Origin: Clostridium lacusfryxellense
GTDB lineage: Bacteria; Bacillota; Clostridia; Clostridiales; Clostridiaceae
Direction: 5' to 3'
DNA length: 64,000 bases
Assembly (NCBI RefSeq): GCF_018861735.1
Contig: NZ_JAHLEB010000021.1
Location: 17,683-81,682, forward strand
Shown here piece by piece: positions 27,333 through 36,981 of the stretch. The notes beneath the pieces were generated by a model. That model made no database searches. It had not been told where the DNA came from and worked only from the letters and a program-made list of their open reading frames with translations. Position numbers and translations under genes: made by a program. Within the stretch, counting starts at the first letter, position 1, and each line of letters starts with the position of its first letter.

Positions 27333-27980
27333 TTATTTGCTTAATGAGTCATTATAGTCCTTTAAAAATTTTTCAATTCCACTATCTGTTAATGGGTGTT
27401 TAAGCATAGCCTTAATTACGCTTCCTGGTACAGTTGCAATATGAGCTCCAGCTCTAGCCGCAGCTACAACGTGCAAAGGACTTCTTATACTTGCGGCTAT
27501 AATTTCTGTTTCAATATTATGAATATCAAATATATCAACAATTGTTTCAATTAATTCTAACGAATTTGTTGCTATATCTTCAAGTCTTCCTAGAAACGGG
27601 CTAACATATGTAGCCCCTGCTCGAGCTGCAAGTAATGCTTGTGCTGCTGTAAATATTAAAGTAACATTTGTCTTTATTCCTTCACTAGTTAAAATCTTTA
27701 CAGCTTTAAGCCCATCACCTGTCATAGGAATTTTAACAATCATATTATTATGAATTTTAGCTATTAGCCGTCCTTCTTTTACCATTTCCTCAGCCACAAG
27801 ACTTATAACTTCTCCACTTATTGGTCCATCAACTAATGAAGTAATTTCTTTAATTACTTCATTAAAATCTCTACCTTCTTTAGCTATAAGTGATGGATTA
27901 GTTGTAACACCACAAATAACACCCATATCATTTGCTTCTTTAATTTCGGCTACATTCGCTGTATCTATAAATAATTTCAT
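27333..27980 (-). CDS. tal: Transaldolase (short TalC/fructose-6-phosphate aldolase-like type)
   Basis: 215 residues from [14 protein letters not shown]. The ATG at 27978-27980 has TTGGAGG upstream; a TTG at 27995 lies inside that site and is rejected. The short form carries [13 protein letters not shown], the Schiff-base lysine in KIPMT near 85, [25 protein letters not shown] and the C-terminal [13 protein letters not shown]. It moves dihydroxyacetone units between sugar phosphates. It sits next to transketolase in the pentose operon. Confidence 0.93.
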   Translation of the reverse strand: MKLFIDTANVAEIKEANDMGVICGVTTNPSLIAKEGRDFNEVIKEITSLVDGPISGEVISLVAEEMVKEGRLIAKIHNNMIVKIPMTGDGLKAVKILTSEGIKTNVTLIFTAAQALLAARAGATYVSPFLGRLEDIATNSLELIETIVDIFDIHNIETEIIAASIRSPLHVVAAARAGAHIATVPGSVIKAMLKHPLTDSGIEKFLKDYNDSLSK

Positions 27981-28013
27981 TTTAATTTCCTCCAAGTTAT
28001 TTTATTTAAATAC

Positions 28014-28286
28014 CTATATTATCTTTTGTTTTAAGCATATTATTCTTATTGGATAGTATGCTACCAGTAATATCGCAAGAAAAACCACTCCCAAAGACGC
28101 GTATGCAACACCGTATAGTATGCAAAATATTCCATCAAACAAAGTTACTTTTCTTTCACTAGCTTCATTGTATTTCTTTTTTGCATTTTCATAAGACATT
28201 TCTTTGCCTGGATATTTATTAAATACAATCGCATATATACCAATAGCTATAATCATTATTCCTAATATAATATTAGACGGTGACAT
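28014..28286 (-). CDS. Small hypothetical membrane protein
   Basis: This 90-residue protein has a first membrane segment near 5-22, a charged stretch (KEMSYENAKKKYNEASERK) and then two more hydrophobic segments near 50-85. I do not recognise a family. It lies between the sugar permease and transaldolase on the same strand with about 60- and 30-base gaps, so it is cotranscribed with pentose genes. AGGAG lies just before its ATG. Confidence 0.6.
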   Translation of the reverse strand: MSPSNIILGIMIIAIGIYAIVFNKYPGKEMSYENAKKKYNEASERKVTLFDGIFCILYGVAYASLGVVFLAILLVAYYPIRIICLKQKII

Positions 28287-28342
28287 ATTCGACTCTCCTT
28301 CTATCTAGTATTTTGTTACAAATACTTTAATAATAAATTAAC

Positions 28343-29506
28343 TTATGCAGTTTTAGATTTCGAATATACATCAAAAGCTACAGCAAATAGTAATACTAAA
28401 CCTTTAATAGTTTGTTGCCAATCAATTCCAACTCCCATAAGAGACATTCCATTATTCATAACTCCCATGAAGAGACCACCAATCATAGCTCCCATAATTG
28501 TACCTATACCACCAGCAGTTGATGCTCCACCAATAAAGCAAGCAGCAATTGCATCAAGTTCAAATCCAACACCAGCATTTGGAGTTGCTGAATTAAGTCT
28601 TGCAGCGAATACCAATCCTGCTAGAGCACTTAATACTCCCATATTAACAAATACTAAGAATATAACCCATTTCGTTTTTACTCCAGAAAGTCTTGCAGCT
28701 TTTTCATTTCCTCCAAGTGCATAAATATGTCTTCCAAGAGTAGTTTTTTTAGTTATAAAAGTATAAATAGCTACTAAAACTGCTAATAACACTAATACAT
28801 TTGGTAACCCTTTATATGAAGCCATTATATAACAAAATGCATTTATAAGTATTATAAGAGTTCCCATTTTAAGTCCTAGAATTACTGGGCTAGTAACTTC
28901 AAATTTGTACTTCTTTTGAGCAGCTCTTTTTTTCATTTCTGACAATACATAGAATACAGTTAAAATTAAACCAATAACAATTGTTGTAATATGAATTCCA
29001 TTACCATTAAAGAAATCCGGAATAAAACCAGTACTCATTAATTGAAATGATTTAGGGAAAGGTGCTATAGATGTACCATCTAGAGAAACATAAGTTAATC
29101 CTCTAAATACCATCATACCAGCTAGAGTAGTTATAAATGCTGGTATTTTTACATAAGCAACCCAAAATCCTTGCCAAGCTCCTACAATAGCACCAATTAT
29201 TAGTACAATTGCAATTCCAAGTGGAGTAGACATTTTATTGTTAATTATCATTATTCCAGCTAGGGCTCCAACTACTGCAGCTACTGACCCTACTGATAAA
29301 TCAATTTGAAAAGCAACTATTACAAGTAGCATTCCAATTGCAAGTATTAATATATAACTATTCTGCAATATTAAATTTGTAATATTTAATGGTTTTAATA
29401 AAATACCGCCTGATGCAATTTGAAAAAATACCATAATTCCTACTAGTGCTATTATCATGCTGTATTGAGTTACATTCTCTTTGAATACCTTCATTAAAGA
29501 TTTCAT
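28343..29506 (-). CDS. mmsB: Monosaccharide ABC transporter permease, copy 1
   Basis: This 387-residue polytopic membrane protein is of the RbsC/XylH family, closest in style to the GguB/MmsB subgroup. The EAA-like region [21 protein letters not shown] and the C-terminal [17 protein letters not shown] are typical. Its start overlaps the ATPase stop (ATGA). The protein appears identical, residue for residue, to the permease at 38734, although the DNA differs at silent sites. Context (xylose-type promoter elements, tal, tkt) suggests xylose and other pentoses. Confidence 0.9.
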   Translation of the reverse strand: MKSLMKVFKENVTQYSMIIALVGIMVFFQIASGGILLKPLNITNLILQNSYILILAIGMLLVIVAFQIDLSVGSVAAVVGALAGIMIINNKMSTPLGIAIVLIIGAIVGAWQGFWVAYVKIPAFITTLAGMMVFRGLTYVSLDGTSIAPFPKSFQLMSTGFIPDFFNGNGIHITTIVIGLILTVFYVLSEMKKRAAQKKYKFEVTSPVILGLKMGTLIILINAFCYIMASYKGLPNVLVLLAVLVAIYTFITKKTTLGRHIYALGGNEKAARLSGVKTKWVIFLVFVNMGVLSALAGLVFAARLNSATPNAGVGFELDAIAACFIGGASTAGGIGTIMGAMIGGLFMGVMNNGMSLMGVGIDWQQTIKGLVLLFAVAFDVYSKSKTA

Positions 29507-31050
29507 AATTTTGCCTCCTCTTCAAGATCTTGTTTTAATATCATTTTCATTATTTTCTCTTGAGATGCTTCCTTAGCGCTCATTTCTCCAAGTATCTTCC
29601 CATCATTCATAACATATATCCTATCACAAATTCCTAATAGTTCAGCAAGCTCTGATGAGATGACCATTACGCCCTTATCTTCTGCTGCTAATTTATTAAT
29701 TATAGTGTATATCTCATATTTTGCACCTACATCGATGCCTCTAGTGGGCTCGTCCAAAATTAGAACCTCTGGCTCTGCAAAAATCCATTTAGCCAAGATT
29801 ACCTTTTGCTGATTTCCTCCACTTAAATTACCAGTCTTTTGAAGTATTCCAGAACATTTTATGTTTAACCGTTTACGTAAATCTTCTGCAACCAATATTT
29901 CTTCATTTTCATTTATTATTCCTGCTTTAGATATTTTCTTTAAATTTGCAAGGGTTGTGTTACCTTTTATGTGATCTATTAAAACTAATCCATATTCTTT
30001 TCTATCCTCTGTAACATAAGCAAGTCCACTTTCAATTGCTTTATTTACATTATCTAGATGTACTTCCTTGCCGTTAATGTATACTTGTCCTGTTATTTTT
30101 TTACCATAAGACTTTCCGAAAATACTCATTGCAAGTTCTGTTCTTCCGGCTCCCATAAGGCCTGCAATTCCTACAACTTCTCCTTTATGAATATTAATAT
30201 TTATATCATCACTAACTTTACGATCACTGATTGATGGATGATATACATTCCAATTTTTAACTTCAAATATGGTATCCCCAATTTTAGGTTCCCTTTGTGG
30301 ATATCTATGAACTAGATCTCTTCCAACCATACCTTTAATTATTCTATCCTCTGTAATTTTATCCTTGATTGTATCAAGAGTTTCAATAGTTGCTCCATCT
30401 CTTATTATTGTTATTGAATCTGAGATCTTTTTTATTTCATTCAATTTATGAGATATCATTATTGATGTAATTCCATGACTTCTAAGTCCATTAATTAATT
30501 TTAATAAGTTATCACTATCTGCTTCATTAAGTGCCGCTGTTGGTTCATCCAAAATTAGCAGTTTAACTTCTTTAGATAATGCTTTTGCTATTTCAACTAA
30601 CTGCTGTTTACCTACCCCTATGGTACCAATAAGAGTATCTGGAGATTCATTTAAACCTACTTTTTTTAATAATTCTATTGTTTTTAATTTAGTTTGATTC
30701 CAATCTACTACTCCATTTTTACCTTGTTCATTTCCTAGGAATATGTTTTCTGCAATAGATAATGTTGGTATTAATGCTAACTCTTGATGAATGATTACTA
30801 TTCCTAAATGTTCGCTATCCCTTATATCTTTAAACTCACATAAATCACCATTAAATATAATGTCTCCGCTATAAGTTCCATGAGGATATACTCCACTTAG
30901 CACCTTCATAAGTGTTGATTTACCTGCACCGTTTTCCCCAACTAAGGCATGAATTTCCCCTCGCACGACCTGAAGATTAACATTATCAAGAGCCTTAACA
31001 CCCGGAAAGGTTTTTGTGATACTTTTCATTTCAAGAATGATCTCTGACAT
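29503..31050 (-). CDS. mmsA: Monosaccharide ABC transporter ATP-binding protein, copy 1
   Basis: This 515-residue fused tandem ATPase is of the RbsA/XylG/MmsA type. The N-terminal half has Walker [10 protein letters not shown] near 38, signature [14 protein letters not shown] and Walker [16 protein letters not shown]. The C-terminal half has the degenerate loop GLMGAGRTE, signature [14 protein letters not shown] and [13 protein letters not shown]. It drives uptake through the downstream permease. It is preceded by three stacked promoters carrying an AraR box and the 27-bp element, and its binding protein is encoded separately. Confidence 0.92.
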   Translation of the reverse strand: MSEIILEMKSITKTFPGVKALDNVNLQVVRGEIHALVGENGAGKSTLMKVLSGVYPHGTYSGDIIFNGDLCEFKDIRDSEHLGIVIIHQELALIPTLSIAENIFLGNEQGKNGVVDWNQTKLKTIELLKKVGLNESPDTLIGTIGVGKQQLVEIAKALSKEVKLLILDEPTAALNEADSDNLLKLINGLRSHGITSIMISHKLNEIKKISDSITIIRDGATIETLDTIKDKITEDRIIKGMVGRDLVHRYPQREPKIGDTIFEVKNWNVYHPSISDRKVSDDININIHKGEVVGIAGLMGAGRTELAMSIFGKSYGKKITGQVYINGKEVHLDNVNKAIESGLAYVTEDRKEYGLVLIDHIKGNTTLANLKKISKAGIINENEEILVAEDLRKRLNIKCSGILQKTGNLSGGNQQKVILAKWIFAEPEVLILDEPTRGIDVGAKYEIYTIINKLAAEDKGVMVISSELAELLGICDRIYVMNDGKILGEMSAKEASQEKIMKMILKQDLEEEAKL

Positions 31051-31092
31051 ATGGTATTCAACTCCTCAAATTTAGTTTCAACCTACTATTAA

Positions 31093-31132
31093 TTGTACGT
31101 ACAAATTATATATATTCTACAAGCTTTTTAAA
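31093..31132 (-). promoter_or_regulatory. AraR box and proximal promoter of ABC operon 1
   Basis: TTGTACGTACAA (31093-31104) is a perfect 12-bp palindrome of AraR type. On the minus strand TTTAAA (31127-31132) and TATAAT (31105-31110), 16 bases apart, place the box right after the -10. AraR bound here would block initiation or clearance. Confidence 0.75.
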
Positions 31133-31156
31133 ATTCCTTTATTTTTTTAAGAACAA

Positions 31157-31218
31157 AGTAAATGTTTTCATAGAATACTTTTTTATACTATTATAATTGC
31201 ATTGATTTTGATTGTAAA
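31157..31218 (-). promoter_or_regulatory. Middle promoter of ABC operon 1 with an imperfect cre-like site
   Basis: On the minus strand TTTACA (31213-31218) and TATAAT (31190-31195) are 17 bases apart. Just downstream, TGAAAACATTTACT (31157-31170) resembles a cre but lacks the central CG. About 90 bases around this site closely match the region upstream of araB (35490-35580). Confidence 0.55.
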
Positions 31219-31241
31219 ATCGTATACATGTTTATATTTTT

Positions 31242-31311
31242 ATTATAATTCTTTTTTGTAACTTTTTCAAGTGGTTTTATAAAGTTCTTTTATAAAGTCG
31301 TTTCACAAAGT
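31242..31311 (-). promoter_or_regulatory. Distal promoter of ABC operon 1 with the 27-bp pentose element and 13-bp repeats
   Basis: On the minus strand TTGAAA (31265-31270) and TATAAT (31242-31247) have 17-base spacing. The 27-bp element spans 31260-31286 and includes the -35. Further upstream the motif ACTTTATAAAA recurs with a 13-base period (31275-31285, 31288-31298 and the degenerate 31301-31311). The same element in the same register occurs on four other promoters of the window. I infer XylR binding. Confidence 0.78.
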
Positions 31312-31332
31312 TATATATCTTATAAAAAAACA

Positions 31333-31366
31333 GAAATGGGAGTACCTATATGTATAATCCCATTTC
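31333..31366 (-). terminator. Terminator of araBDA
   Basis: GAAATGGGA (31333-31341) and TCCCATTTC (31358-31366) pair perfectly. On the minus strand a run of seven U follows. Confidence 0.85.
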
Positions 31367-31385
31367 CATTAAATTTATAAAGGAA

Positions 31386-32876
31386 CTATTTTAGTCTATA
31401 AGCAAGGTCATTCCATCTTAATTCATTTCTGAATTCTTTTAACTTTGTGTCTTTATTTATAAATAAACATTCGATTCCTGCCATTTCAGCAAAATCTGCT
31501 AATTGCTCAGGTGACACATTAAAAGAGAAACTAGTATGATGTGCTCCACCGGCATGTATCCATGCTTCTGCTGAATCTCTAAGACTTGGTTGTAGTTTCC
31601 ACAAAACTCTTGCAACTGGCAGATTTGGCATATCATGTTCAGGTTTTACAGCATCTACTTCACTTACAATTAAACGAAATCTTCCTCCCATATCTACGAG
31701 TGATGCACAAACTGCTGGGCCATCACATCCGTCAAATACTAGTCTTGCTGGATCTTCTTTTCCACCAATAGAAAGTGGATGTACTTCAATACGTGGACGG
31801 TTTGCAGCAAGCGAAGGACAAATTTCAAGCATATGTGATCCTAAAACCATTTCATTTCCTTTTTCAAAATTATATGTGTAATCCTCCATAAGAGAAGTAC
31901 CTTTGCCTTCAGCTATAATCTTCATAATACGAACTAGCGCAGCAGTTTTCCAATCTCCTTCTGCTCCAAAACCATAACCAGCTGCCATAAGTCTTTGAGT
32001 TGCAAGTCCTGGAAGTTGTTTCATTCCATTTAAATCTTGAAAATTGTTTGTAAATGCTGTAAAATTTCCTTCTTCCATAAAGGTCTTCATTGCAATTTCA
32101 ATTCTTGCCTGTTCTTTAACTGATTCCCTTGCAGCACCATCAACTTTTGCTTCATCTGCAAATTCATAAAGGAGTTCATATTCTTTCATTAGTTTATCTA
32201 TATCCTCATCTGATACCTTATTTATATATGTTACTAAATCACCTACACCATATCCGTCTACAGCCCAACCGAACTTGATTTGTGCTTCAACTTTATCACC
32301 TTCAGTAACAGCTACATCACGCATATTGTCACCAAAACGAGCAACCTTTAGATGTTGTCCCTTTGTGAAAGCAACAGCTACACGCATCCATGATCCCATA
32401 CGAGCTCTAACCTCTTCATCTTCCCAATGTCCAACAATAACTTTTCTTTCAATTTTCATACGTGCACCAATAAATCCATATTCTCGATCACCATGAGCAG
32501 ATTGATTTAAATTCATAAAGTCCATATCAATGCTATCCCAAGGAAGGTTACAATTAAACTGGGTGTGAAGGTGTAGTAATGGTTTACGAAGTTCTGATAA
32601 ACCTGCAATCCACATTTTAGCTGGTGAAAAAGTATGCATCCAAGTAATAACTCCAGCGCAATCGTCCGCACTATTAGCCTCTGCAAATAACTTTCTAATA
32701 GCATCTGATGTTTTTAAAACAGATTTAAATACAATTTTACATGGTATTATTGAATCTGAATCTAATGCTTTCACCATAATCTCTGAATGTTCCTCTATTT
32801 GTTTAATTACATCTTGGCCATATAGGTCTTGGCTTCCAGTAACAAACCAAATTTCTGATTTTTTCATATTTACCAT
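31386..32876 (-). CDS. araA: L-arabinose isomerase
   Basis: This 496-residue enzyme converts L-arabinose to L-ribulose and needs Mn. The N-terminal EIWFVTGSQDLYG, the metal-site segment GFGAEGDWKTAALVR near residue 303, and the C-terminal AWIHAGGAHHTSFSF with its His pair are all present. The start (MVNMKKSEIW) has GGAG about 10 bases upstream; the in-frame ATG three codons later is an alternative. It is last in the araBDA operon. Confidence 0.95.
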   Translation of the reverse strand: MVNMKKSEIWFVTGSQDLYGQDVIKQIEEHSEIMVKALDSDSIIPCKIVFKSVLKTSDAIRKLFAEANSADDCAGVITWMHTFSPAKMWIAGLSELRKPLLHLHTQFNCNLPWDSIDMDFMNLNQSAHGDREYGFIGARMKIERKVIVGHWEDEEVRARMGSWMRVAVAFTKGQHLKVARFGDNMRDVAVTEGDKVEAQIKFGWAVDGYGVGDLVTYINKVSDEDIDKLMKEYELLYEFADEAKVDGAARESVKEQARIEIAMKTFMEEGNFTAFTNNFQDLNGMKQLPGLATQRLMAAGYGFGAEGDWKTAALVRIMKIIAEGKGTSLMEDYTYNFEKGNEMVLGSHMLEICPSLAANRPRIEVHPLSIGGKEDPARLVFDGCDGPAVCASLVDMGGRFRLIVSEVDAVKPEHDMPNLPVARVLWKLQPSLRDSAEAWIHAGGAHHTSFSFNVSPEQLADFAEMAGIECLFINKDTKLKEFRNELRWNDLAYRLK

Positions 32877-32921
32877 TTTTTCATTTCTCCTTTTAATTAA
32901 ATATTTTTTTTAATAAGCCTC

Positions 32922-33611
32922 TTACTTTTGGCCATAATATGCGTTTGTTCCGTGTTTCCTTAAAAAATGTTTATCGAGTAATGTTTTGTCTATAGCTTTA
33001 ATTTCTGGTGTAAGCCTAGTTGTATTAAATGCCATCATAGATACTTCTTCAAGCACTACTGAATTATGAACAGCTTCATCTGCATCTTTTCCCCAAGTAA
33101 AAGGACCATGATTATTTACAAGTACCCCTGGAACATAATTTGGATTAATATCTTTAAATGTTTCAACTATTACATTTCCTGTTTCTTCTTCATAATTATC
33201 TTTAATTTCTTTAGCAATCATTTTGCGAGTACATGGTATTTCACCGTAAAAATAATCTGCATGTGTTGTTCCAAATGCTGGAATTCCTTTTCCGCTCTGG
33301 GCCCAACTAGTTGCCCACCTAGAATGTGTATGAACAACTCCTCCTACGTCTTTAAAATTCCTATAAATAACAAGGTGAGTAGCTGTATCTGAAGATGGAT
33401 TAAGTTTACCTTCAACTTGGTTTCCATCAATATCCACCACAACAAGATCTTCTAGTTTAAGTTCGTCGTAAGCTACTCCACTTGGCTTAATTACAATCAA
33501 GTTGCTCTTTCTATCTATTCCACTCACATTTCCCCAAGTAAAAGTTACAAGTCCCCTTTTAGGTAATTCTAAATTGGCCTTAAGTACAACCCGCTTTAAT
33601 TCTTCTAACAT
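32922..33611 (-). CDS. araD: L-ribulose-5-phosphate 4-epimerase
   Basis: This 229-residue class II aldolase-fold enzyme makes D-xylulose-5-phosphate, the shared product of arabinose and xylose catabolism. Zinc-site residues lie in [12 protein letters not shown] and [21 protein letters not shown] and [11 protein letters not shown] form the phosphate site. AGGAGG lies before the ATG. It sits between araB and araA. Confidence 0.95.
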   Translation of the reverse strand: MLEELKRVVLKANLELPKRGLVTFTWGNVSGIDRKSNLIVIKPSGVAYDELKLEDLVVVDIDGNQVEGKLNPSSDTATHLVIYRNFKDVGGVVHTHSRWATSWAQSGKGIPAFGTTHADYFYGEIPCTRKMIAKEIKDNYEEETGNVIVETFKDINPNYVPGVLVNNHGPFTWGKDADEAVHNSVVLEEVSMMAFNTTRLTPEIKAIDKTLLDKHFLRKHGTNAYYGQK

Positions 33612-33636
33612 ATATAAAACCTCCTTATAATTACTA

Positions 33637-35307
33637 CTATTTAGCCAAAGACTTTATAGTTTTTAATCTCTTCATTACATTATTTTCACCGCGTCCAAAA
33701 TAATCATGAAGTATATCATATTCTGCAAAAATTTTATTATAAACTTCTACATTTTTAGCAATTGGAGTATAATATTCTTTTTTCACCTTACCCATATTTT
33801 TTGCTGCCTCAATAATTGAATCATATCCGCCATTCTCTTTTCCTGCTACAACTGCTGCAAATATTGCTGAACCAAGAGCTGGTGCTTGAGAAGATGCTGC
33901 AATTCTTATTTCCTTATTTGTTACATCAGAGTATATTTGCATCATTAACTTGTTTTTCTCAGCAATACCACCTGCAGCAAACAACTCTTCAATAGGAACT
34001 CCACTTTTTTCAAAAGTCTCAATAATTTTTCTTGTTCCATATGCCGTAGCTTCTATTAATGCTCTATATATTTCTTCCGGTTTGGTTTGAAGTGTACATC
34101 CAAGAATCATTCCTGTTAGGTCTACATCAACAAGAACAGATCTATTTCCATTCCACCAATCTAGAGCAACAAGTCCACTTTCACCTACAGCAAGCTTTTC
34201 TGCTTTTTCTGTAAGAAGTACATGTATGTCAATTCCTTTATCGTTGGCTTCCTTCATATAAGTCTCTGGAACACAGTTTTTAACAAACCATTCAAAATGA
34301 TCTCCAACACAACTCTGACCTGCTTCATATCCAAGCAATCCTGGAATAATTCCATCTTCTACTACGCCACACATACCAGGTACAATTTTTTCCATGTCCC
34401 CAAGCATTACATGGCAAGTTGAAGTTCCCATAATCATAAGCATTTTCCCAGCCTCAGTCATTCCTACAGCTGGAACAGCAACATGCGCATCTACATTTCC
34501 AACAGCCACAGCTGTTCCAAGTGATAGACCTGTTAATGCTGCTGCAGTCTCTGTTATTTCTCCTGCTTTTGATCCAATCGGATATATATCTGTGCTTAAT
34601 TTTTCAGCTACAACGTTTTCAAGTCTAGGATCTAATGCTTTAAAAAATTCCTTAGAAGGATACCCAGTTTGTTTATTCCACATTGCTTTGTATCCTGCAG
34701 TACAACTGTTTCTTGTTTCTTTTCCAGTGAGTTGAAATATTACCCAATCGGTAGCTTCCATAAATCTGTCTGCTTTTTCATATACATCAGGTGCTTCATC
34801 AAGAACTTGCCAAATTTTTGGTATCATCCATTCTGAAGAAATTTTACCACCATAGTTCTTAAGAAAATCTTCTCCTCTTTCCTCTGCAATCTTATTTAAC
34901 TTGTTTGCTTCATCTTGCGCCGCATGATGTTTCCACAATTTAACGTATGAGTGAGGATTCGATTTATATTCATCATAAAAACAAAGTGGTTTACCTGTTT
35001 TATCAGTTGGCAGAATTGTACATGCAGTAAAATCTATTCCTATTCCAATAACATCGTCACTTTTTATTTTCGCATCCCTAATAACCGCTGGGATTGTTTC
35101 AGACAATACATCAAGATAATCTTGTGGATGTTGAAGCGCCCAATCATGTCCTAGTTTTGTTTTTCCATCTGGCAAATACTGATCCATTACTCCATGAGGA
35201 TATTCTTTAACAGCCATAGCAATTTCTTTTCCTGATGCTACTTCAACAAGGACTGCTCGTCCCGATTGGGTACCATAATCTACTCCAATGGTATACTTTT
35301 TATTCAT
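33637..35307 (-). CDS. araB: L-ribulokinase
   Basis: This 556-residue FGGY-family kinase phosphorylates L-ribulose. It begins with the phosphate-binding [14 protein letters not shown], has [13 protein letters not shown] near 100, and carries a C-terminal [26 protein letters not shown] precedes the ATG. It is the first gene of araBDA. Its leader contains eight copies of an 8-base tandem repeat between the AraR-controlled promoter and the start codon. Confidence 0.95.
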   Translation of the reverse strand: MNKKYTIGVDYGTQSGRAVLVEVASGKEIAMAVKEYPHGVMDQYLPDGKTKLGHDWALQHPQDYLDVLSETIPAVIRDAKIKSDDVIGIGIDFTACTILPTDKTGKPLCFYDEYKSNPHSYVKLWKHHAAQDEANKLNKIAEERGEDFLKNYGGKISSEWMIPKIWQVLDEAPDVYEKADRFMEATDWVIFQLTGKETRNSCTAGYKAMWNKQTGYPSKEFFKALDPRLENVVAEKLSTDIYPIGSKAGEITETAAALTGLSLGTAVAVGNVDAHVAVPAVGMTEAGKMLMIMGTSTCHVMLGDMEKIVPGMCGVVEDGIIPGLLGYEAGQSCVGDHFEWFVKNCVPETYMKEANDKGIDIHVLLTEKAEKLAVGESGLVALDWWNGNRSVLVDVDLTGMILGCTLQTKPEEIYRALIEATAYGTRKIIETFEKSGVPIEELFAAGGIAEKNKLMMQIYSDVTNKEIRIAASSQAPALGSAIFAAVVAGKENGGYDSIIEAAKNMGKVKKEYYTPIAKNVEVYNKIFAEYDILHDYFGRGENNVMKRLKTIKSLAK

Positions 35308-35332
35308 AATGTACCTTCCCCTCTTATTTATA

Positions 35333-35403
35333 TTTTTAACTTTTTAACTTTTTAACTTTTTAACTTTTTAACTTTTTAACTTTTTAACTTTTTAACTTTT
35401 TAA
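35333..35403 (+). repeat. 8-bp tandem repeat (TTTTTAAC x8 plus a partial copy) in the araB leader
   Basis: Eight perfect copies of TTTTTAAC run from 35333 to 35396, followed by TTTTTAA. On the mRNA strand the unit is GTTAAAAA. The array lies in the untranslated leader, 25 bases upstream of the araB start codon and about 90 bases downstream of the -10. Such a pure array is prone to slippage, so copy number may vary between cells or strains. Confidence 0.95.
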
Positions 35404-35460
35404 TTATTTGAATTATATGGTTTTTATTAATTATATCCTGGTCTTATATTTTACATTTAC

Positions 35461-35522
35461 TTGTACAACATAATTAAATTGTACGTACAAGTCATTATAT
35501 ATATATTCTACGCAATTTTAAT
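35461..35522 (-). promoter_or_regulatory. araBDA promoter with two AraR-type sites
   Basis: A perfect AraR palindrome TTGTACGTACAA (35479-35490) lies directly after a TATAAT (35494-35499, minus strand). The -35 is weak (ATTAAA, 35517-35522). A shorter palindrome TTGTACAA (35461-35468) begins 18 bases further downstream. The same two-site layout recurs at 43154-43184. Confidence 0.78.
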
Positions 35523-35624
35523 AATTCCTTTATTTTTTTTAAAATAAAGTAAATGTTTTCATAAAATCTTTTTTTACAACATTATAGCAGTATTTACTTT
35601 ACATATTTTCTTTTTATATGTAAA

Positions 35625-35659
35625 AAAGGAATTTCCGCTTATAGAGCGGGAATTCCTTT
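35625..35659 (-). terminator. Terminator of binding-protein gene 1
   Basis: AAAGGAATTTCCGCT (35625-35639) pairs with AGCGGGAATTCCTTT (35645-35659) with one mismatch. On the minus strand UUUUU follows. Confidence 0.88.
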
Positions 35660-35680
35660 CCTAAATATTATTAATACTTT

Positions 35681-36763
35681 TTATTTTAGTTTGTCAGCAG
35701 TAATGTATCCACTATCTACTACTACCTTTTGATAGTTTGTTTTATCAACAACAACTGGATCACATAAGAATGAAGGTACAATTTTACTTCCAGTTGTATA
35801 TGTTTTTGTATTATTAACTGTAGGAGTTTTTCCATTTAAAACGGAATCAGCCATTTCGGCAGCCTTTGCTGCTAATACTCTTGTATCTTTAAATATTGAA
35901 GATGTTTGTTCTCCTGCAATTATAGATTTAACTGAAGCTATTTCACAATCTTGACCCGTTGTTACTGGCATTTTTTGAGTTGCTGAGCCGTATCCAACAC
36001 CTTTTAAAGACGATATTACACCGATACTAATTGCATCATTTGGACATAATACTGCATCAACCTTATCTGTAGTATAATTCTTACTTAATAAATTATCCAT
36101 TCTTGATTGAGCCTTAGCACCATCCCATCCTAAAATACCAATCTGAGCATAACCAACCTGTCCACTCTTAACAACTAACTTTCCTGAAGTAATGTATGGT
36201 TGTAGAATTGACATTGCTCCATCAAAGAAAAATTTTGCGTTATTGTCATCTGGTGAACCAGCGAATAATTCAATGTTGAACGGGCCTTTTCCATCCTTTA
36301 ATCCTAAAGAAGTCTCAATATATCCAGCTTGAAGAACCCCAACTTTAAAATTATCAAATGTTGCATAATAATCTACAAAATCAGTCTTTGTAATCAAACG
36401 ATCATAAGATATTACTGGAATTTTTGCATCATGCGCTTGCTTTAATACATCAGTAAGTGCAGTACCATCAACTGAAGCAACAACCAAAACGTTTACACCT
36501 TTCGTAATCATATTTTCTATTTGAGATATTTGATTAGATACACTATTGTCAGCATACTGCAAATCAGTTTTATACCCTAATTTATCTAACGAATCAACCA
36601 TATTATTTCCATCGTTTATCCACCTTTGCAATGTCTTTTCAGGCATTGATATACCTACACTTTTACCATTTGATTTGACTCCTGATGTTGTTTTTGCTTT
36701 ACCACATGCAGTAAGTCCAAACACCATTGATATTAATAATAATCCAGCTAATGCTTTTTTCAT
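35681..36763 (-). CDS. chvE: Monosaccharide-binding lipoprotein, copy 1 (ChvE/XylF-like)
   Basis: This 360-residue periplasmic-binding-type protein has a lipoprotein signal ending in GLTAC near residue 20. The sugar-binding fold shows [42 protein letters not shown] and TGQDCE. It delivers monosaccharides to the MmsAB-type permease. It is a single gene with its own promoter carrying the 27-bp element and its own terminator, so it can be made in excess over the permease. It is closely similar to the protein at 41568. Confidence 0.9.
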   Translation of the reverse strand: MKKALAGLLLISMVFGLTACGKAKTTSGVKSNGKSVGISMPEKTLQRWINDGNNMVDSLDKLGYKTDLQYADNSVSNQISQIENMITKGVNVLVVASVDGTALTDVLKQAHDAKIPVISYDRLITKTDFVDYYATFDNFKVGVLQAGYIETSLGLKDGKGPFNIELFAGSPDDNNAKFFFDGAMSILQPYITSGKLVVKSGQVGYAQIGILGWDGAKAQSRMDNLLSKNYTTDKVDAVLCPNDAISIGVISSLKGVGYGSATQKMPVTTGQDCEIASVKSIIAGEQTSSIFKDTRVLAAKAAEMADSVLNGKTPTVNNTKTYTTGSKIVPSFLCDPVVVDKTNYQKVVVDSGYITADKLK

Positions 36764-36821
36764 TTTTATTTCCCCCTCGAAGTTATTAATTTTAAGTACT
36801 GGGATATATGTTTATAACTAT

Positions 36822-36866
36822 ATTATAATCCTTTTTGCAAACTTCTTCAAGTCATTTTATAAAGTT
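36822..36866 (-). promoter_or_regulatory. Promoter of binding-protein gene 1 with the 27-bp pentose element
   Basis: On the minus strand TTGAAG (36845-36850) and TATAAT (36822-36827) are 17 bases apart. The element spans 36840-36866 and differs at one base from that upstream of xylB. One more ACTTT-type repeat lies 13 bases further upstream. Confidence 0.8.
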
Positions 36867-36893
36867 ATTTTAAAAAGTTTTATCTCCCAAAAA

Positions 36894-36939
36894 AAATAAA
36901 ATGGAATTAACCCTATATATAGGTAATTCCATTTTATTT
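36894..36939 (-). terminator. Terminator after the chemoreceptor gene
   Basis: Sixteen-base arms (36894-36909 and 36924-36939, AAATAAAATGGAATTA) pair perfectly, with U-rich sequence on both sides. It ends the ABC-2/chemoreceptor transcript. Confidence 0.88.
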
Positions 36940-36981
36940 AAATTTTTATCACTAGTCAAAAGTTATATAAATAATTACCTT

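Larger units (their letters stand above)
35308..35680. other. 373-bp intergenic region between araB and the binding-protein gene
   Basis: From the araB side it holds the ribosome site, the 8-bp array (35333-35403), two AraR-type sites, a -10/-35 region, an imperfect cre-like site (TGAAAACATTTACT on the minus strand, 35548-35561) and the terminator of the binding-protein gene (35625-35659). No coding region is supported. Confidence 0.75.

Noticed and set aside
35333..35403. CRISPR-like repeat array
   Set aside because: The unit is only 8 bases with no spacers. It is a pure tandem repeat.
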